DNA of 46,396 bases from UMGS172 sp045578845 (GTDB taxonomy: Bacteria; Bacillota; Clostridia; Oscillospirales; Acutalibacteraceae). Every line of letters begins with the position of its first letter. Position 1 is the stretch's first letter. The notes beneath the pieces were generated by a model. That model saw only the letters and a program-made list of their open reading frames with translations. It did not search any database and was not told the DNA's origin. The position numbers were made by a program, and so were the translations under genes. The stretch spans positions 1 to 46,396 of the forward strand of contig JAZNLA010000026.1 in assembly GCA_045578845.1 (NCBI GenBank), read 5' to 3'. Shown piece after piece: positions 38,448 to 46,396 of the stretch.

Positions 38448-38597
38448 ATGATACTTAAAAGCGAATACGGAAATCTTGTTGTTAATACCGATAATGAAAG
38501 AGAAATCGAACATTTAAAGGATTTGGGATTTAAACAGGCTGCTACAACCGAATTAAACCTTAAAAAACAGGGCAAAAAGAAGGGTAAAAAAAATTAA
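38448..38597 (+). CDS. Small basic phage protein, 49 aa
   Basis: The frame reads MILKSEYGNLVVNTDNEREI, then HLKDLGFKQAATTE and a lysine-rich tail with the stop at 38597. AAGGGAAGTG lies 7 bases upstream. It is a short protein between capsid and portal genes, too short for secure assignment; similar small proteins accompany capsid genes in Firmicutes phages. Confidence 0.55.
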   Translation: MILKSEYGNLVVNTDNEREIEHLKDLGFKQAATTELNLKKQGKKKGKKN

Positions 38598-38624
38598 AAA
38601 AACCTTAAAACGGGGTAACTTAAA

Positions 38625-40448
38625 ATGAAAAGCGATAAAGAAATTTTTACAAAAATCATTGATGAATATAATGCCGGCAAATACTTTAAGGCAAGCCTCG
38701 GGAATAACGGATTATTCGAGCAGGCTATTATCAATGAACGTTTTTATGTAGGCGACCAATGGCACGGTGCCGATTTCGGCAACGACAAGCCTTTGGTACG
38801 CAGAAATCTTATAAAAAGAATAGGCGAGTTTAAAATGGCCTGCATTGCCGCGGCACCTCTGACCGCTAAGTACAGTGCTGACGGTGTACCGACTGCAGGA
38901 CTCGAAAACAGACCTAAAAAGATACGTGAGCAGTTAACAGACGGTATTATACCCGATGATACGGTACCGTCTCCCGAAGAAATAGCGGTTATTACCGAGG
39001 CTTTAAGTGACTATTTCAAAACAACTGCAGAACGTCTTAAACTTGACAATATTAAGGCTGACAGCCTTTTTGACTCATATATCACCGGCACAGGTGCAGT
39101 GTATACCTATTGGGATGAAACTATAGAAACGGGTCTTTATGCCGATGAGCAGAGAACTACCGCCATTAAGGGCGATATTAACATTGAAACGGTAGATATT
39201 GAAAATATTGTTTTCGGTGAGCCTAACAATAGGGACATACAAAGTCAGCCCTATATTATAATCGCCATGCGTAAATACATTGACAGTGTAAAACGTGAGG
39301 CGAAACAAAACGGCATTGATAAGGCAACCCGCGACAAGATTATACCCGATAGGGACCAAAGGAAGGATATTTTCGATGAAAGAAGCGAGCCTACAGAGTC
39401 AAATAGGGTTACCGTTTATTTGAAACTTTGGAAGGAATTTGACGACAGCGGGAAATCGAAGGTATACGGCATTAAGGTTACAGACGGTGCCGTTGTTAAA
39501 AAGAAGTGGTGTTTGGGTATAAACAATTACCCTTTAGCCGTTTTCCCTTGGACAGTTCGCCGCAATCTTATATACGGCGACAGCGAGATAACATATTTGG
39601 TACCAAACCAAATTGCCATAAACAAGGTGCTTACCGCGGCTTTATGGTCGGCAATGATGGTCGGTATGCCTAAAATTGCCGTTAATACAAACTATGTTGA
39701 CACAGTTATTACCAATGAGCCGGGGCAGATTATAGAACTGCACGGCGAACAGACCGACGGGTGTATACAGTATATTGTACCGCCTAATGTTACCGCTGCA
39801 CATCAAAGTTTTGTGGAAAATCTTGCACAGAATACGTTATCGGACAGCGGTGCCAATGAAGCGGCTTTAGGCGACGTCAGACCGGACAATGCTTCAGCTA
39901 TCATTCAAATGCGTGAGGCGGCAACTCAGCCGTTACAGATGTATCAAAACCGCTTTTATTTGTTCTTTGAGGATATTGCACGTATATGGGCCGACTTTTG
40001 GGTTAATCTTTACGGTCGTCGTTCGCTGAAAGTTAACGACAAAAACGGTGTTAGGTATATTGTTTTTGATGCCGAACGGTATAAATCTCTTGTTTTGACC
40101 GCTCGTATTGATGTAGGCTCATCGACGCTTTATTCCGATGCGGTGGTTATATCTACGCTTGATAACTTGCTTAGTGCCGGTCTTATAACCTTTAAGGATT
40201 ATTTAGAGAGAATACCGAAGAATATTATCCCCGACATAAGCGGTCTTATTGAGGCGGAAAACGCAAAAGAAGGTACCATTAGCGACGACGAGATTTTAGC
40301 ATATTTAAAGCAGAATTATCCTGACCAATATGCTGAATATCAAAAATTACCGCCTTCCGAACAGGCCGCTATGCTTAATTCCGTTAAGTACAGAATACAG
40401 GCAGCACAAAGCGGGGCAGGTACGGGTGCCGAGCAACCTACAGTTTAA
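38625..40448 (+). CDS. Portal protein (P22-like)
   Basis: This 607-residue protein is a portal, the dodecameric channel at the capsid vertex. Features of the P22-like group are seen: an N-terminal helical part with GNNGLFEQAIINERFYVGDQWHGADF, the crown/clip segment (YTYWDETIETGLYADEQRTTAIKGDINIETVDIENIVFGEPN) and NLIYGDSEITYLVPNQIAINKVLTAALWSAMM leading to a helical core. A Gln/Ala-rich C-terminus follows. In this phage the portal gene comes after the capsid gene, not before the scaffold as in most siphoviruses. Confidence 0.85.
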   Translation: MKSDKEIFTKIIDEYNAGKYFKASLGNNGLFEQAIINERFYVGDQWHGADFGNDKPLVRRNLIKRIGEFKMACIAAAPLTAKYSADGVPTAGLENRPKKIREQLTDGIIPDDTVPSPEEIAVITEALSDYFKTTAERLKLDNIKADSLFDSYITGTGAVYTYWDETIETGLYADEQRTTAIKGDINIETVDIENIVFGEPNNRDIQSQPYIIIAMRKYIDSVKREAKQNGIDKATRDKIIPDRDQRKDIFDERSEPTESNRVTVYLKLWKEFDDSGKSKVYGIKVTDGAVVKKKWCLGINNYPLAVFPWTVRRNLIYGDSEITYLVPNQIAINKVLTAALWSAMMVGMPKIAVNTNYVDTVITNEPGQIIELHGEQTDGCIQYIVPPNVTAAHQSFVENLAQNTLSDSGANEAALGDVRPDNASAIIQMREAATQPLQMYQNRFYLFFEDIARIWADFWVNLYGRRSLKVNDKNGVRYIVFDAERYKSLVLTARIDVGSSTLYSDAVVISTLDNLLSAGLITFKDYLERIPKNIIPDISGLIEAENAKEGTISDDEILAYLKQNYPDQYAEYQKLPPSEQAAMLNSVKYRIQAAQSGAGTGAEQPTV

Positions 40449-40469
40449 ATGAAAAGAGAGGTTTTATGA

Positions 40470-40847
40470 ATGACCGGAAAAGAAATGTTAAAAAAAGCAC
40501 TTACTTTGTTAGGTTACATTGACGGTGAAGGTCACGTTCAACATGAGGCGGTTATTAACCGCCTCTCTTTGGATGTGGTGAACACTGTATATTGCGACCT
40601 TTGGTATGAGTGCACAAAAAAGGATTTTATACCGCTTGGCTCGTTGTCGGAAGAAATTGATCCGACGGGCAGTGTTATAACACACCGTATGTTACATGAC
40701 ATTATGCCATACGGTGTTGCCGCTTTTATGGCACAAAGTAACAGTGACGGTGATAATCAGCAATTATGGATGACAATATACAACCGTAAAAAATGTGCAC
40801 TCACAAAGACGGGTACCGTAAAGAACGTGTTACCTAAAAGTTATTAA
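40470..40847 (+). CDS. Head-tail connector (gp4-like) protein
   Basis: This 125-residue protein follows the portal directly and has a helical start (MTGKEMLKKALTLLGYIDGEGHVQHEAVINRLSLDVVNTVY) and DIMPYGVAAFMAQSNSDGDNQQLW. The size and position match the P22 gp4/gp6-type adaptors bound under the portal. AGAGG precedes the ATG. Assignment relies mainly on position. Confidence 0.72.
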   Translation: MTGKEMLKKALTLLGYIDGEGHVQHEAVINRLSLDVVNTVYCDLWYECTKKDFIPLGSLSEEIDPTGSVITHRMLHDIMPYGVAAFMAQSNSDGDNQQLWMTIYNRKKCALTKTGTVKNVLPKSY

Positions 40848-40868
40848 GTTTATAAAAGGAGTAACGGT

Positions 40869-43181
40869 ATGAATTTCCCGAGAATAAACAAAAGCCCTGC
40901 ACGAACGGTTAATGTCCCCGTTCTTTCGGGCGGTGTGAATAAGCGTGACGGTATTTCACTTATAGCAGATAACCAAGTTACCGACGCATTAAATGTTTGG
41001 TTTGACGGCGGTTTGCTTAAAACAAGACCCGGTATAACGGGCGGCGGAAAGGGTGAAAAAATACCGCTCAAAGGTAATTATGGCCAAGGTGCCTATATTA
41101 ACGATATAACGGTATTTGATGATGTGACCGTAAATATTGCCGATGAATTGGGCTTTACTAGAGAATGTTTGCTTATGGCGGTTAAACTGCAGGTTACGGG
41201 CGGTACAAAGATTTTACTGTTACTCACTTCTCCCGATGGTGCAACAAGCGGTGAAAGTGAGCAGGTTTTCGGCGATTATGAAGAAAAAATAATAGGTGAC
41301 GGCAGTACATGTAATTATATTAACTATAACGTGCCGTCGGATGAAATATCATATTTTGCAGTCAATTGCAATGATAAATCATATTTATTTGTTTCTTCGT
41401 CTAAAAACAGTATTTATGATATTTACGAAATTGCGGGGGATACATCAAGGCTTATACCGAATACGGAAATTTATGCACCGCTTGTATTGGTTAACGCTAC
41501 TGCATGTGACTCTTTGTATTGGGACTTAAACGGCGTACAGTGGGAAAGTTACAATATGCTGACAAACAGATACAAAGCACAGTATACGAGCGTTAACAAG
41601 TCGTTATTAAAACCGCCTTCCGATAACCCCGAAGGTGAGCCATGTCATAAAATGACATATACTCTACCTAAAAGTTTGCCTCGGGTTGATTTGAGTGAAA
41701 ATCCTGTATACAGAGGTATGTATGTAGAGGTTGAATTAACAAATAAAAACGGTGGCACTGTGACTCATAATGCAAAGTTTAACGGAAACGGCAACGCAGA
41801 GGAATCGGAAGACCCCGGCGACGGATTGCTTTTGACGGTTACGGGAAAAGGCTTTGCTTTTAGAATGGCAGGTACTAACACATTTAAAACGGTTACAAGT
41901 AATGACTATTTAGAAAATGATATTACCGTTACGGCATTTTACGAGTGGGATTTTGAGCAGGTTAAAAATGTCATGTGCCAAACAAAAGCGAAATGGTTCG
42001 GCGGCGGTACCGAAGGACTGATGGGCGGCACACGGCTTTTCCTTTGCGGCAATAAAGAAGACAGTAAAAAGTCACTTGTAGTATGGAGTGCCAAAGATAA
42101 ACCGCTTTATTTCCCACAAAATAACCGTTTTAATGTAGGCAAATCAAATTATCCCGTTACCGGCTTTGGAATTATGAGTGAAATGTTGGTTATTTTTAAA
42201 CCGCATGAAGTATTTTACACATACTATGCCGAAAATAGCGGTATTACCGCCGAAGATGTTATAAATCAGCAGGTTATTGACTACGAGTCATCAGCGGTTT
42301 ATTTTCCGCTTATAACAATTACTGACCGAATTGGGTGTGATTGCCCTGATACTGTACGCCTTTGCCGTAACCGTCTTTGTTGGCTTAATTCAAACGGCAA
42401 GGTGTATACACTTGTGAGTAACAACAATTACAACGAGCGTGTGTGTTTTTGCGTATCGGAAATGTTAGGAAATGAACTCAAAAGTCAAAACAATGAGGTT
42501 GACGGCGATTTAACACACGCTAAGGCGGTGGATTTCGGCGATTACTATATGCTTTTTGTAGGCAATATGGTGTATATGCTCGATTATAACTCATACGGAT
42601 ACACCTATATAAGTTCATACACCAAAACCGAAGATGCCAATATTAAGATTCCTTGGTTTATTTGGAAACTTCCCATAACACCAAAGGCACTGTTGCAGTC
42701 GCACAGTAATCTCGGTTTTGTTCTTGAATTTAATTACGACGGCTATATTGCAGTTGACTGCATGAAATTAGGCGACGGTACCGCTGACACAATATGTACA
42801 CCTAAACCCGTTTTGGAAAGCAACGATAATATATGGGTCTATGAATTGGAAGAAAAGTGCATCGAGTCAACCTTTACAACCAAGTTTTTTGATTTTGGTG
42901 CACCGTTTTACGAAAAAGAAATAAAAAAGGTGGATATTGGGTACGGCGGCGGTGCAGATACCGAACTATCGGTAACCTACATAACAAACGAAGGTGAAAT
43001 GAATACCGATATTATTTCATTTAACGGAGGGTATTCCGATTTACCTAAATTTATAAAGGCTAAACAGTTATTACCCGGTATTAAATTTACACGAAATATT
43101 GCCATTAAAGTGACGGGTATCGGTTACATGGCGGTCGAGGGCATATCAATTACTTGCAGATTATTAGGAGGCAGCAAATGA
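40869..43181 (+). CDS. Large stopper/tail-hub protein (P22 gp10-like)
   Basis: This 770-residue, beta-rich protein begins RTVNVPVLSGGVNKRDGISLIADNQVTDALNVWFDGGLLKTRPG, a beginning typical of phage head-closure/hub proteins that list loops contacting the connector. Long beta regions with many Asn, Thr and Gly follow, including FGIMSEMLVIFKPHEVFYTYY and DRIGCDCPDTVRLCRNRLCWLNSNGKVYTL, a propeller-like pattern. Its stop overlaps the next start (ATGA). It plausibly closes the portal in a short-tailed virion. Confidence 0.72.
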   Translation: MNFPRINKSPARTVNVPVLSGGVNKRDGISLIADNQVTDALNVWFDGGLLKTRPGITGGGKGEKIPLKGNYGQGAYINDITVFDDVTVNIADELGFTRECLLMAVKLQVTGGTKILLLLTSPDGATSGESEQVFGDYEEKIIGDGSTCNYINYNVPSDEISYFAVNCNDKSYLFVSSSKNSIYDIYEIAGDTSRLIPNTEIYAPLVLVNATACDSLYWDLNGVQWESYNMLTNRYKAQYTSVNKSLLKPPSDNPEGEPCHKMTYTLPKSLPRVDLSENPVYRGMYVEVELTNKNGGTVTHNAKFNGNGNAEESEDPGDGLLLTVTGKGFAFRMAGTNTFKTVTSNDYLENDITVTAFYEWDFEQVKNVMCQTKAKWFGGGTEGLMGGTRLFLCGNKEDSKKSLVVWSAKDKPLYFPQNNRFNVGKSNYPVTGFGIMSEMLVIFKPHEVFYTYYAENSGITAEDVINQQVIDYESSAVYFPLITITDRIGCDCPDTVRLCRNRLCWLNSNGKVYTLVSNNNYNERVCFCVSEMLGNELKSQNNEVDGDLTHAKAVDFGDYYMLFVGNMVYMLDYNSYGYTYISSYTKTEDANIKIPWFIWKLPITPKALLQSHSNLGFVLEFNYDGYIAVDCMKLGDGTADTICTPKPVLESNDNIWVYELEEKCIESTFTTKFFDFGAPFYEKEIKKVDIGYGGGADTELSVTYITNEGEMNTDIISFNGGYSDLPKFIKAKQLLPGIKFTRNIAIKVTGIGYMAVEGISITCRLLGGSK

Positions 43182-44038
43182 CATACGAAGAATATTTAAA
43201 TAAAGCAAAAAGTGCTGTTAAGAGCGGCATGGATGAGAGTATTGCCGGTGTTAATACTCGGTATGACACACAGAAAACAGATATTAACACCGCATTTGAA
43301 GAGCAGGTTAAGAAAACCGAAGAGCAATACGACAGTGCCGCAAGGGAACTTAACATACAAAGACTTATTGACGAAAAGCAGGTTGCGGAAAATGTGTCAA
43401 ACTTAGGCCTTGATAATTCCGGTTTTAACGATACGCAGAAAACGGCGGTGCAACTGTCATACGGAAACCGTAAATTTTCTTTAGGTAAAAGTAAAACCGA
43501 AACCTTGGGGGAACTGTCGCAGGCGTTGGCACAGGCAATTTCCGAAAATGAAATTAAGAGGCAGACCGAAATTGAAGGCATTAAGCAGTCATATGACAAA
43601 CTTGCCATAGATAACGCTACAAGTGCTTATAATACCGCACAGGAAGAATATACCGAGCAGTATAAAGCAAGTTTAGACGCTACGCAAAAAGCGGCAGACA
43701 AGCAGGTATCCGCATATAACGACCTTGTTGAAAAATTGCTTAAAAAGGATACCGACGCTTTGGGTAATAAGGTGAGTGTTTACGGTGATGAAGAAAAGGC
43801 AAGGTTGATTGAAGATTACTGTGATACTTACGGATACAATTTAGATGTAATAAATGCATTTATAACTTATAGCGGCATAAACAAAGACCGTTTATATGAT
43901 ATGCTTGGCCTTTATACGGATAACTCTGCAAATACTATGCGAAACATATTTCCTAAGGCATTTCTCGATTCAACTGATGGGGTTATGGGTCCTGTGCAAT
44001 ATAAAGCACCGACAAATTATAAAATTAAGTTAAACTGA
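43178..44038 (+). CDS. Coiled-coil ejection/internal virion protein
   Basis: This 286-residue protein is strongly helical and charged, with a heptad-like pattern through most of its length (LNKAKSAVKSGMDESIAG, VNTRYDTQKTDINTAFEEQVKKTEEQYDSAARELN). ATG 43178 follows GGAGG and overlaps the preceding stop. In P22-like phages the genes after gp10 encode ejection proteins. Helical bundle proteins like this one fit that role, but no family match can be given. Confidence 0.6.
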   Translation: MTYEEYLNKAKSAVKSGMDESIAGVNTRYDTQKTDINTAFEEQVKKTEEQYDSAARELNIQRLIDEKQVAENVSNLGLDNSGFNDTQKTAVQLSYGNRKFSLGKSKTETLGELSQALAQAISENEIKRQTEIEGIKQSYDKLAIDNATSAYNTAQEEYTEQYKASLDATQKAADKQVSAYNDLVEKLLKKDTDALGNKVSVYGDEEKARLIEDYCDTYGYNLDVINAFITYSGINKDRLYDMLGLYTDNSANTMRNIFPKAFLDSTDGVMGPVQYKAPTNYKIKLN

Positions 44039-44052
44039 AAGGCAGTGTAGTT

Positions 44053-44343
44053 ATGAGTACAAAAATGACGTTGGAAGATTTTGCAAAGAGTCAAGGTTTA
44101 AAAGTTAATCGTACTAAGTCTAATACATATATGTCAAAAGCCGATTTTATAAAGGCAGAAAGGCAAAGAAATAGGATAAATGATGTAAATTCTGCTATTA
44201 AAACAATTTATGATACCTATAATAGTGCTGTAAGCGGTGCAGGAACGCGTTTTAACGAGGCAACAAGTTATTATGCCGACAGTTCGGATTATCTTCAAGA
44301 CCTAAAGAAAAAAGCGATATGCTATTGCTGTACAATCTTCTAA
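44053..44343 (+). CDS. N-terminal part of a large virion protein, frameshifted
   Basis: The frame opens MSTKMTLEDFAKSQGLKVNR and runs through a helical, Tyr-rich segment (AIKTIYDTYNSAVSGAGTRFNEATSYYADSSDYLQDLKKK), then breaks off in a tail (AICYCCTIF) that looks unlike a real end. In the +1 frame the sequence continues YAIAVQSSNLDYLLTEDYFDAENI and stays open to the window end. A one-base change in the A6 run at 44308-44313 would join both. So this is likely the start of a very large phage protein, split by a real or sequencing frameshift. It begins 14 bases after the ejection-type gene. Confidence 0.68.
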   Translation: MSTKMTLEDFAKSQGLKVNRTKSNTYMSKADFIKAERQRNRINDVNSAIKTIYDTYNSAVSGAGTRFNEATSYYADSSDYLQDLKKKAICYCCTIF

Positions 44344-46396
44344 TTTGGATTATTTATTGACTGAAGATTATTTTGATGCAGAAAATATAAAAAAACAAAA
44401 GACTGCCATATCTTCGGTGCTTGCCGATTTTGACAGTCTTATAGGTCTTGCCGAGCAGAGCAATGCTTTTTCATCACAGTTTAAGGATGAAGATGAATAT
44501 AATCTTTCAAAAAGGTATTCGGGATATGAAAAGGAATACGGCGGACTTTCCAAAGAGGAAAAAGCCAAACTTTATGATACCCTTTATTATGATATGCTCT
44601 CCGCAGACGGTCAAACCGATAATGCCGGTATAAAAGAACGTATGGATTGGCTTGACAGCAGTTTGTACAGCCTTGGTGACGGCAGCATAAGTGACAAAGA
44701 GTGGTATTTTAATGATTTTATAGGCTCTAAAATCAAACGTGCCGAGGAAAGAATTGCGGAACTTAAAAAAGAAAAGTCGGAAGAAATGAAATCGGGAAGT
44801 TATTTGAGTGGTGCCGCTGCAAATGAGTTTAAAAAAGACCCTAACGGGTATAAAACCGAAAGAATGAAAGAAATAGATGCAGAAATTAAAAAGTATGAAG
44901 ATGAAATTGATACATTAAAGGCAGAACAGACCACATATAAACGTGAAGACGGTGTTGCGGCTAAATATATCAACTTCTACGAGGACCCTGATAGATACAA
45001 GAGCAGTACGGTATTTAAAAGTGAACTTGCTGAAAATATACCCGACCTTGATACGCTTTATAATTCTATAGGTGACAGCGATACCGAGCAGGAATTCACA
45101 AAAATAAATGACCCGTTAGGCTTTTGGAAAAAGTATCACGAAGAATATGAAAAAGGCAAGGGGGACAAATACCTTGTTACGGGTGTAACTTCGAGCAACG
45201 GCACATATGATTTTCTTAGTGTTTTAAATAACGCAAATGCTTCTAACTGGAACCAAATCACCGAAAAGGAAGAAGAGGTTTATTACCGCATATTAGAGTT
45301 GTTTGGTATAGATAAAGCAAAAGAGTATCTTAATGACATGACTACCTCTTTTGATAAACGTGCGACCAAGCAACGCAGCGAAGAGTGGAAAAAGAAGATT
45401 GATGAAGCAGAATGGTATGAGCAGGTTGGTTATTGGTTACAAGCACGGGCAAAGAATTTAAGTGTTGATAATCTATACGCACTTGCTGATAAAATTGATA
45501 GCGAACTATCGGGCGAAGATATAAATCCATACAGTGATACATGGCAAAATATAAATGATGCCTCGGCAATTACAAAACACCAATCGGACAATATTGACAA
45601 TAAATTCTTAAAGTTTGTTTATAATACCGGAACGAGTGTTGCAGATAACTATCCGAGAATGGCATCTACTATTCTGCTTAATACTGTAGGAAATATGATA
45701 GTTCCCGGCGGCGGTACTGCTGCATCGAAGGCGGTTAATGCCTATTTTGATGCACTTACATACGCAAGGACAAGCCTTGAGGCTTCGCGTGAATTTTATG
45801 AACGCGGGGCTACAAACAGCCAAATAATGAGTGCATCGGCTCTTATGGGTGCCGCCGAATTGGTATTTGAAAGGGTGAGTGTCGAAAGTTTGCTTAAAAC
45901 TGCGGCAAAAAGCGGCAGTAAAAGTGTTTCCAAAATAATTTTTGATGCCTTACGCTACGGTACACATCAAGCAGGTATGGAAGGCCTTGAAGAAATAAAT
46001 ACCGAGATTGCAAACAAACTCACCGATGCCATAATAATGGGCGGCAACAGTTTGACCGAGCAGAATATAAGAAATTATATGTCTCAGGGTTACACCCGCA
46101 ATGAGGCTGAGGCAATGGCTTTAAAGGATAATGCAAATGATGTTCTTATGTCAGGCTTACAAGGCTTTGTCAGCGGTTACGCATCGGGCGGTCTTACTGT
46201 GGGTCTTGATATAGCAAAAACCGCTAAAACTCAAAGCGAATATAAAAACGCAGGTGCAATTTTTGTTGAGAATTTCAAAAAATTATATAACGTTACCGAT
46301 ACGAATATTGCACTCGAAGATATCGGTGAGGCCATGCAGTCTTTTTCGGATTACAGATTTAAAGGTAAAGTACCTCAAGACTCAACCGAAAGGGGC
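44306..46396 (+). CDS. C-terminal part of large phage virion protein (3' partial)
   Basis: This frame is open from 44306 to the last base (about 697 codons) without a stop, in the +1 frame relative to the 44053 start. It is mostly helical and charged. A late segment, ASALMGAAELVFERVSVESLL then HQAGMEGLEEINTEIANKLTDAIIMGG and LQGFVSGYASGGLTVGLD, is a pattern I associate with very large uncharacterised proteins of Firmicutes prophages, probably internal virion or ejection proteins. No good ribosome-binding site marks its own start; it is best read as the continuation of the preceding frame. A TTG at 44345 is the first alternative start. Confidence 0.65.

Larger units (their letters stand above)
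20217..46396 (+). mobile_element. Prophage integrated in cotJC (right end outside window)
   Basis: From the cotJC junction to the window end every gene fits a temperate tailed phage: serine integrase, CI/Cro switch, early operon with HUH Rep and SSB, ArpU-like regulator, terminase, scaffold, capsid, portal, connector and ejection-type proteins. The left boundary is set by loss of CotJC similarity near 20220-20236. The right boundary, attR and the rest of cotJC are not seen. No long-tail tape-measure gene appears up to the edge, and the head genes look P22-like, suggesting a podovirus-type virion. Most structural genes look intact, apart from a frameshift in the last one. Confidence 0.92.

Noticed and set aside
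43150..43608. Minus-strand frame of 152 codons opposite the ejection-type gene
   Set aside because: It is antisense to a strongly supported helical protein, with no start signal and a composition typical of a mirror frame.
44303..44320. Programmed -1 frameshift site at AAAAAAG
   Set aside because: The continuing frame is +1, and the heptamer phasing (AAA AAA G) does not match the usual X-XXY-YYZ pattern. A simple indel is more likely, though recoding is not excluded.

Overview
The window comes from a low-GC, spore-forming member of the Firmicutes, most likely a gut Clostridia (Oscillospirales/Ruminococcaceae-like). The evidence is the AT-rich sequence with canonical sigma-A promoters, the cotJ spore-coat operon, the ylxM-ffh-rpsP-khpA-rimM-trmD order, a fermentative AdhE, and many GTG/TTG starts behind AGGAGG-like sites. 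The genus cannot be fixed from the sequence alone.

Layout. (1) 1-5563: the end of a surface-polysaccharide locus, with a Wzt/TagH-type export ATPase (5' end outside the window), a GT-D fold glycosyltransferase, an acyltransferase with a G9 tract near its start (probable phase variation), a UDP-glucuronate 4-epimerase and a UDP-glucose dehydrogenase. The last two would turn UDP-glucose into UDP-galacturonate. (2) 5591-14030: housekeeping and metabolic genes: an NAD-dependent DNA ligase, adhE, a small-molecule phosphotransferase, a patatin-like lipase, a small hypothetical and an orphan family-5 solute-binding lipoprotein. (3) 14065-18157: the SRP/ribosome-maturation operon (ylxM, ffh, rpsP, khpA, rimM, trmD) and an HPr gene. 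(4) 18135-19551: an MFS permease behind a tRNA-Pro(GGG) gene. (5) 19657-20246: cotJA, cotJB and only the first 37 codons of cotJC.

cotJC is cut by a prophage that fills the rest of the window (about 20220 to beyond 46396). Its large serine recombinase lies 1 bp from the junction, pointing at it, as in the sigK- and spsM-interrupting elements of other spore formers. The prophage reads as: integrase; a GNAT protein with a small partner (toxin-antitoxin-like); a lysogeny operon (LexA/CI-type repressor plus an unknown gene) divergent from a Cro-like gene across an operator region; a long early operon of small genes, including a PcfK-like / DUF7666-like / PcfJ-like cassette, an HUH-type replication initiator and SSB; an ArpU-like late regulator; then a terminator, a candidate late control region, and the late operon (TerS, TerL, scaffold, major capsid protein, P22-like portal, connector, stopper, ejection-type proteins). 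The late operon runs off the right edge. The far attachment site and the 3' part of cotJC are not in the window.

Two families of short palindromic repeats are scattered through the early region, usually at gene 3' ends. One of them has become the C-terminus of a small phage protein. The last gene carries an apparent frameshift at an A6 run. The strongest candidate for an unusual system is the cotJC-interrupting prophage, possibly excised during sporulation. The PcfK/PcfJ cassette, the phase-variable acyltransferase and the operator and late-promoter repeats come next.
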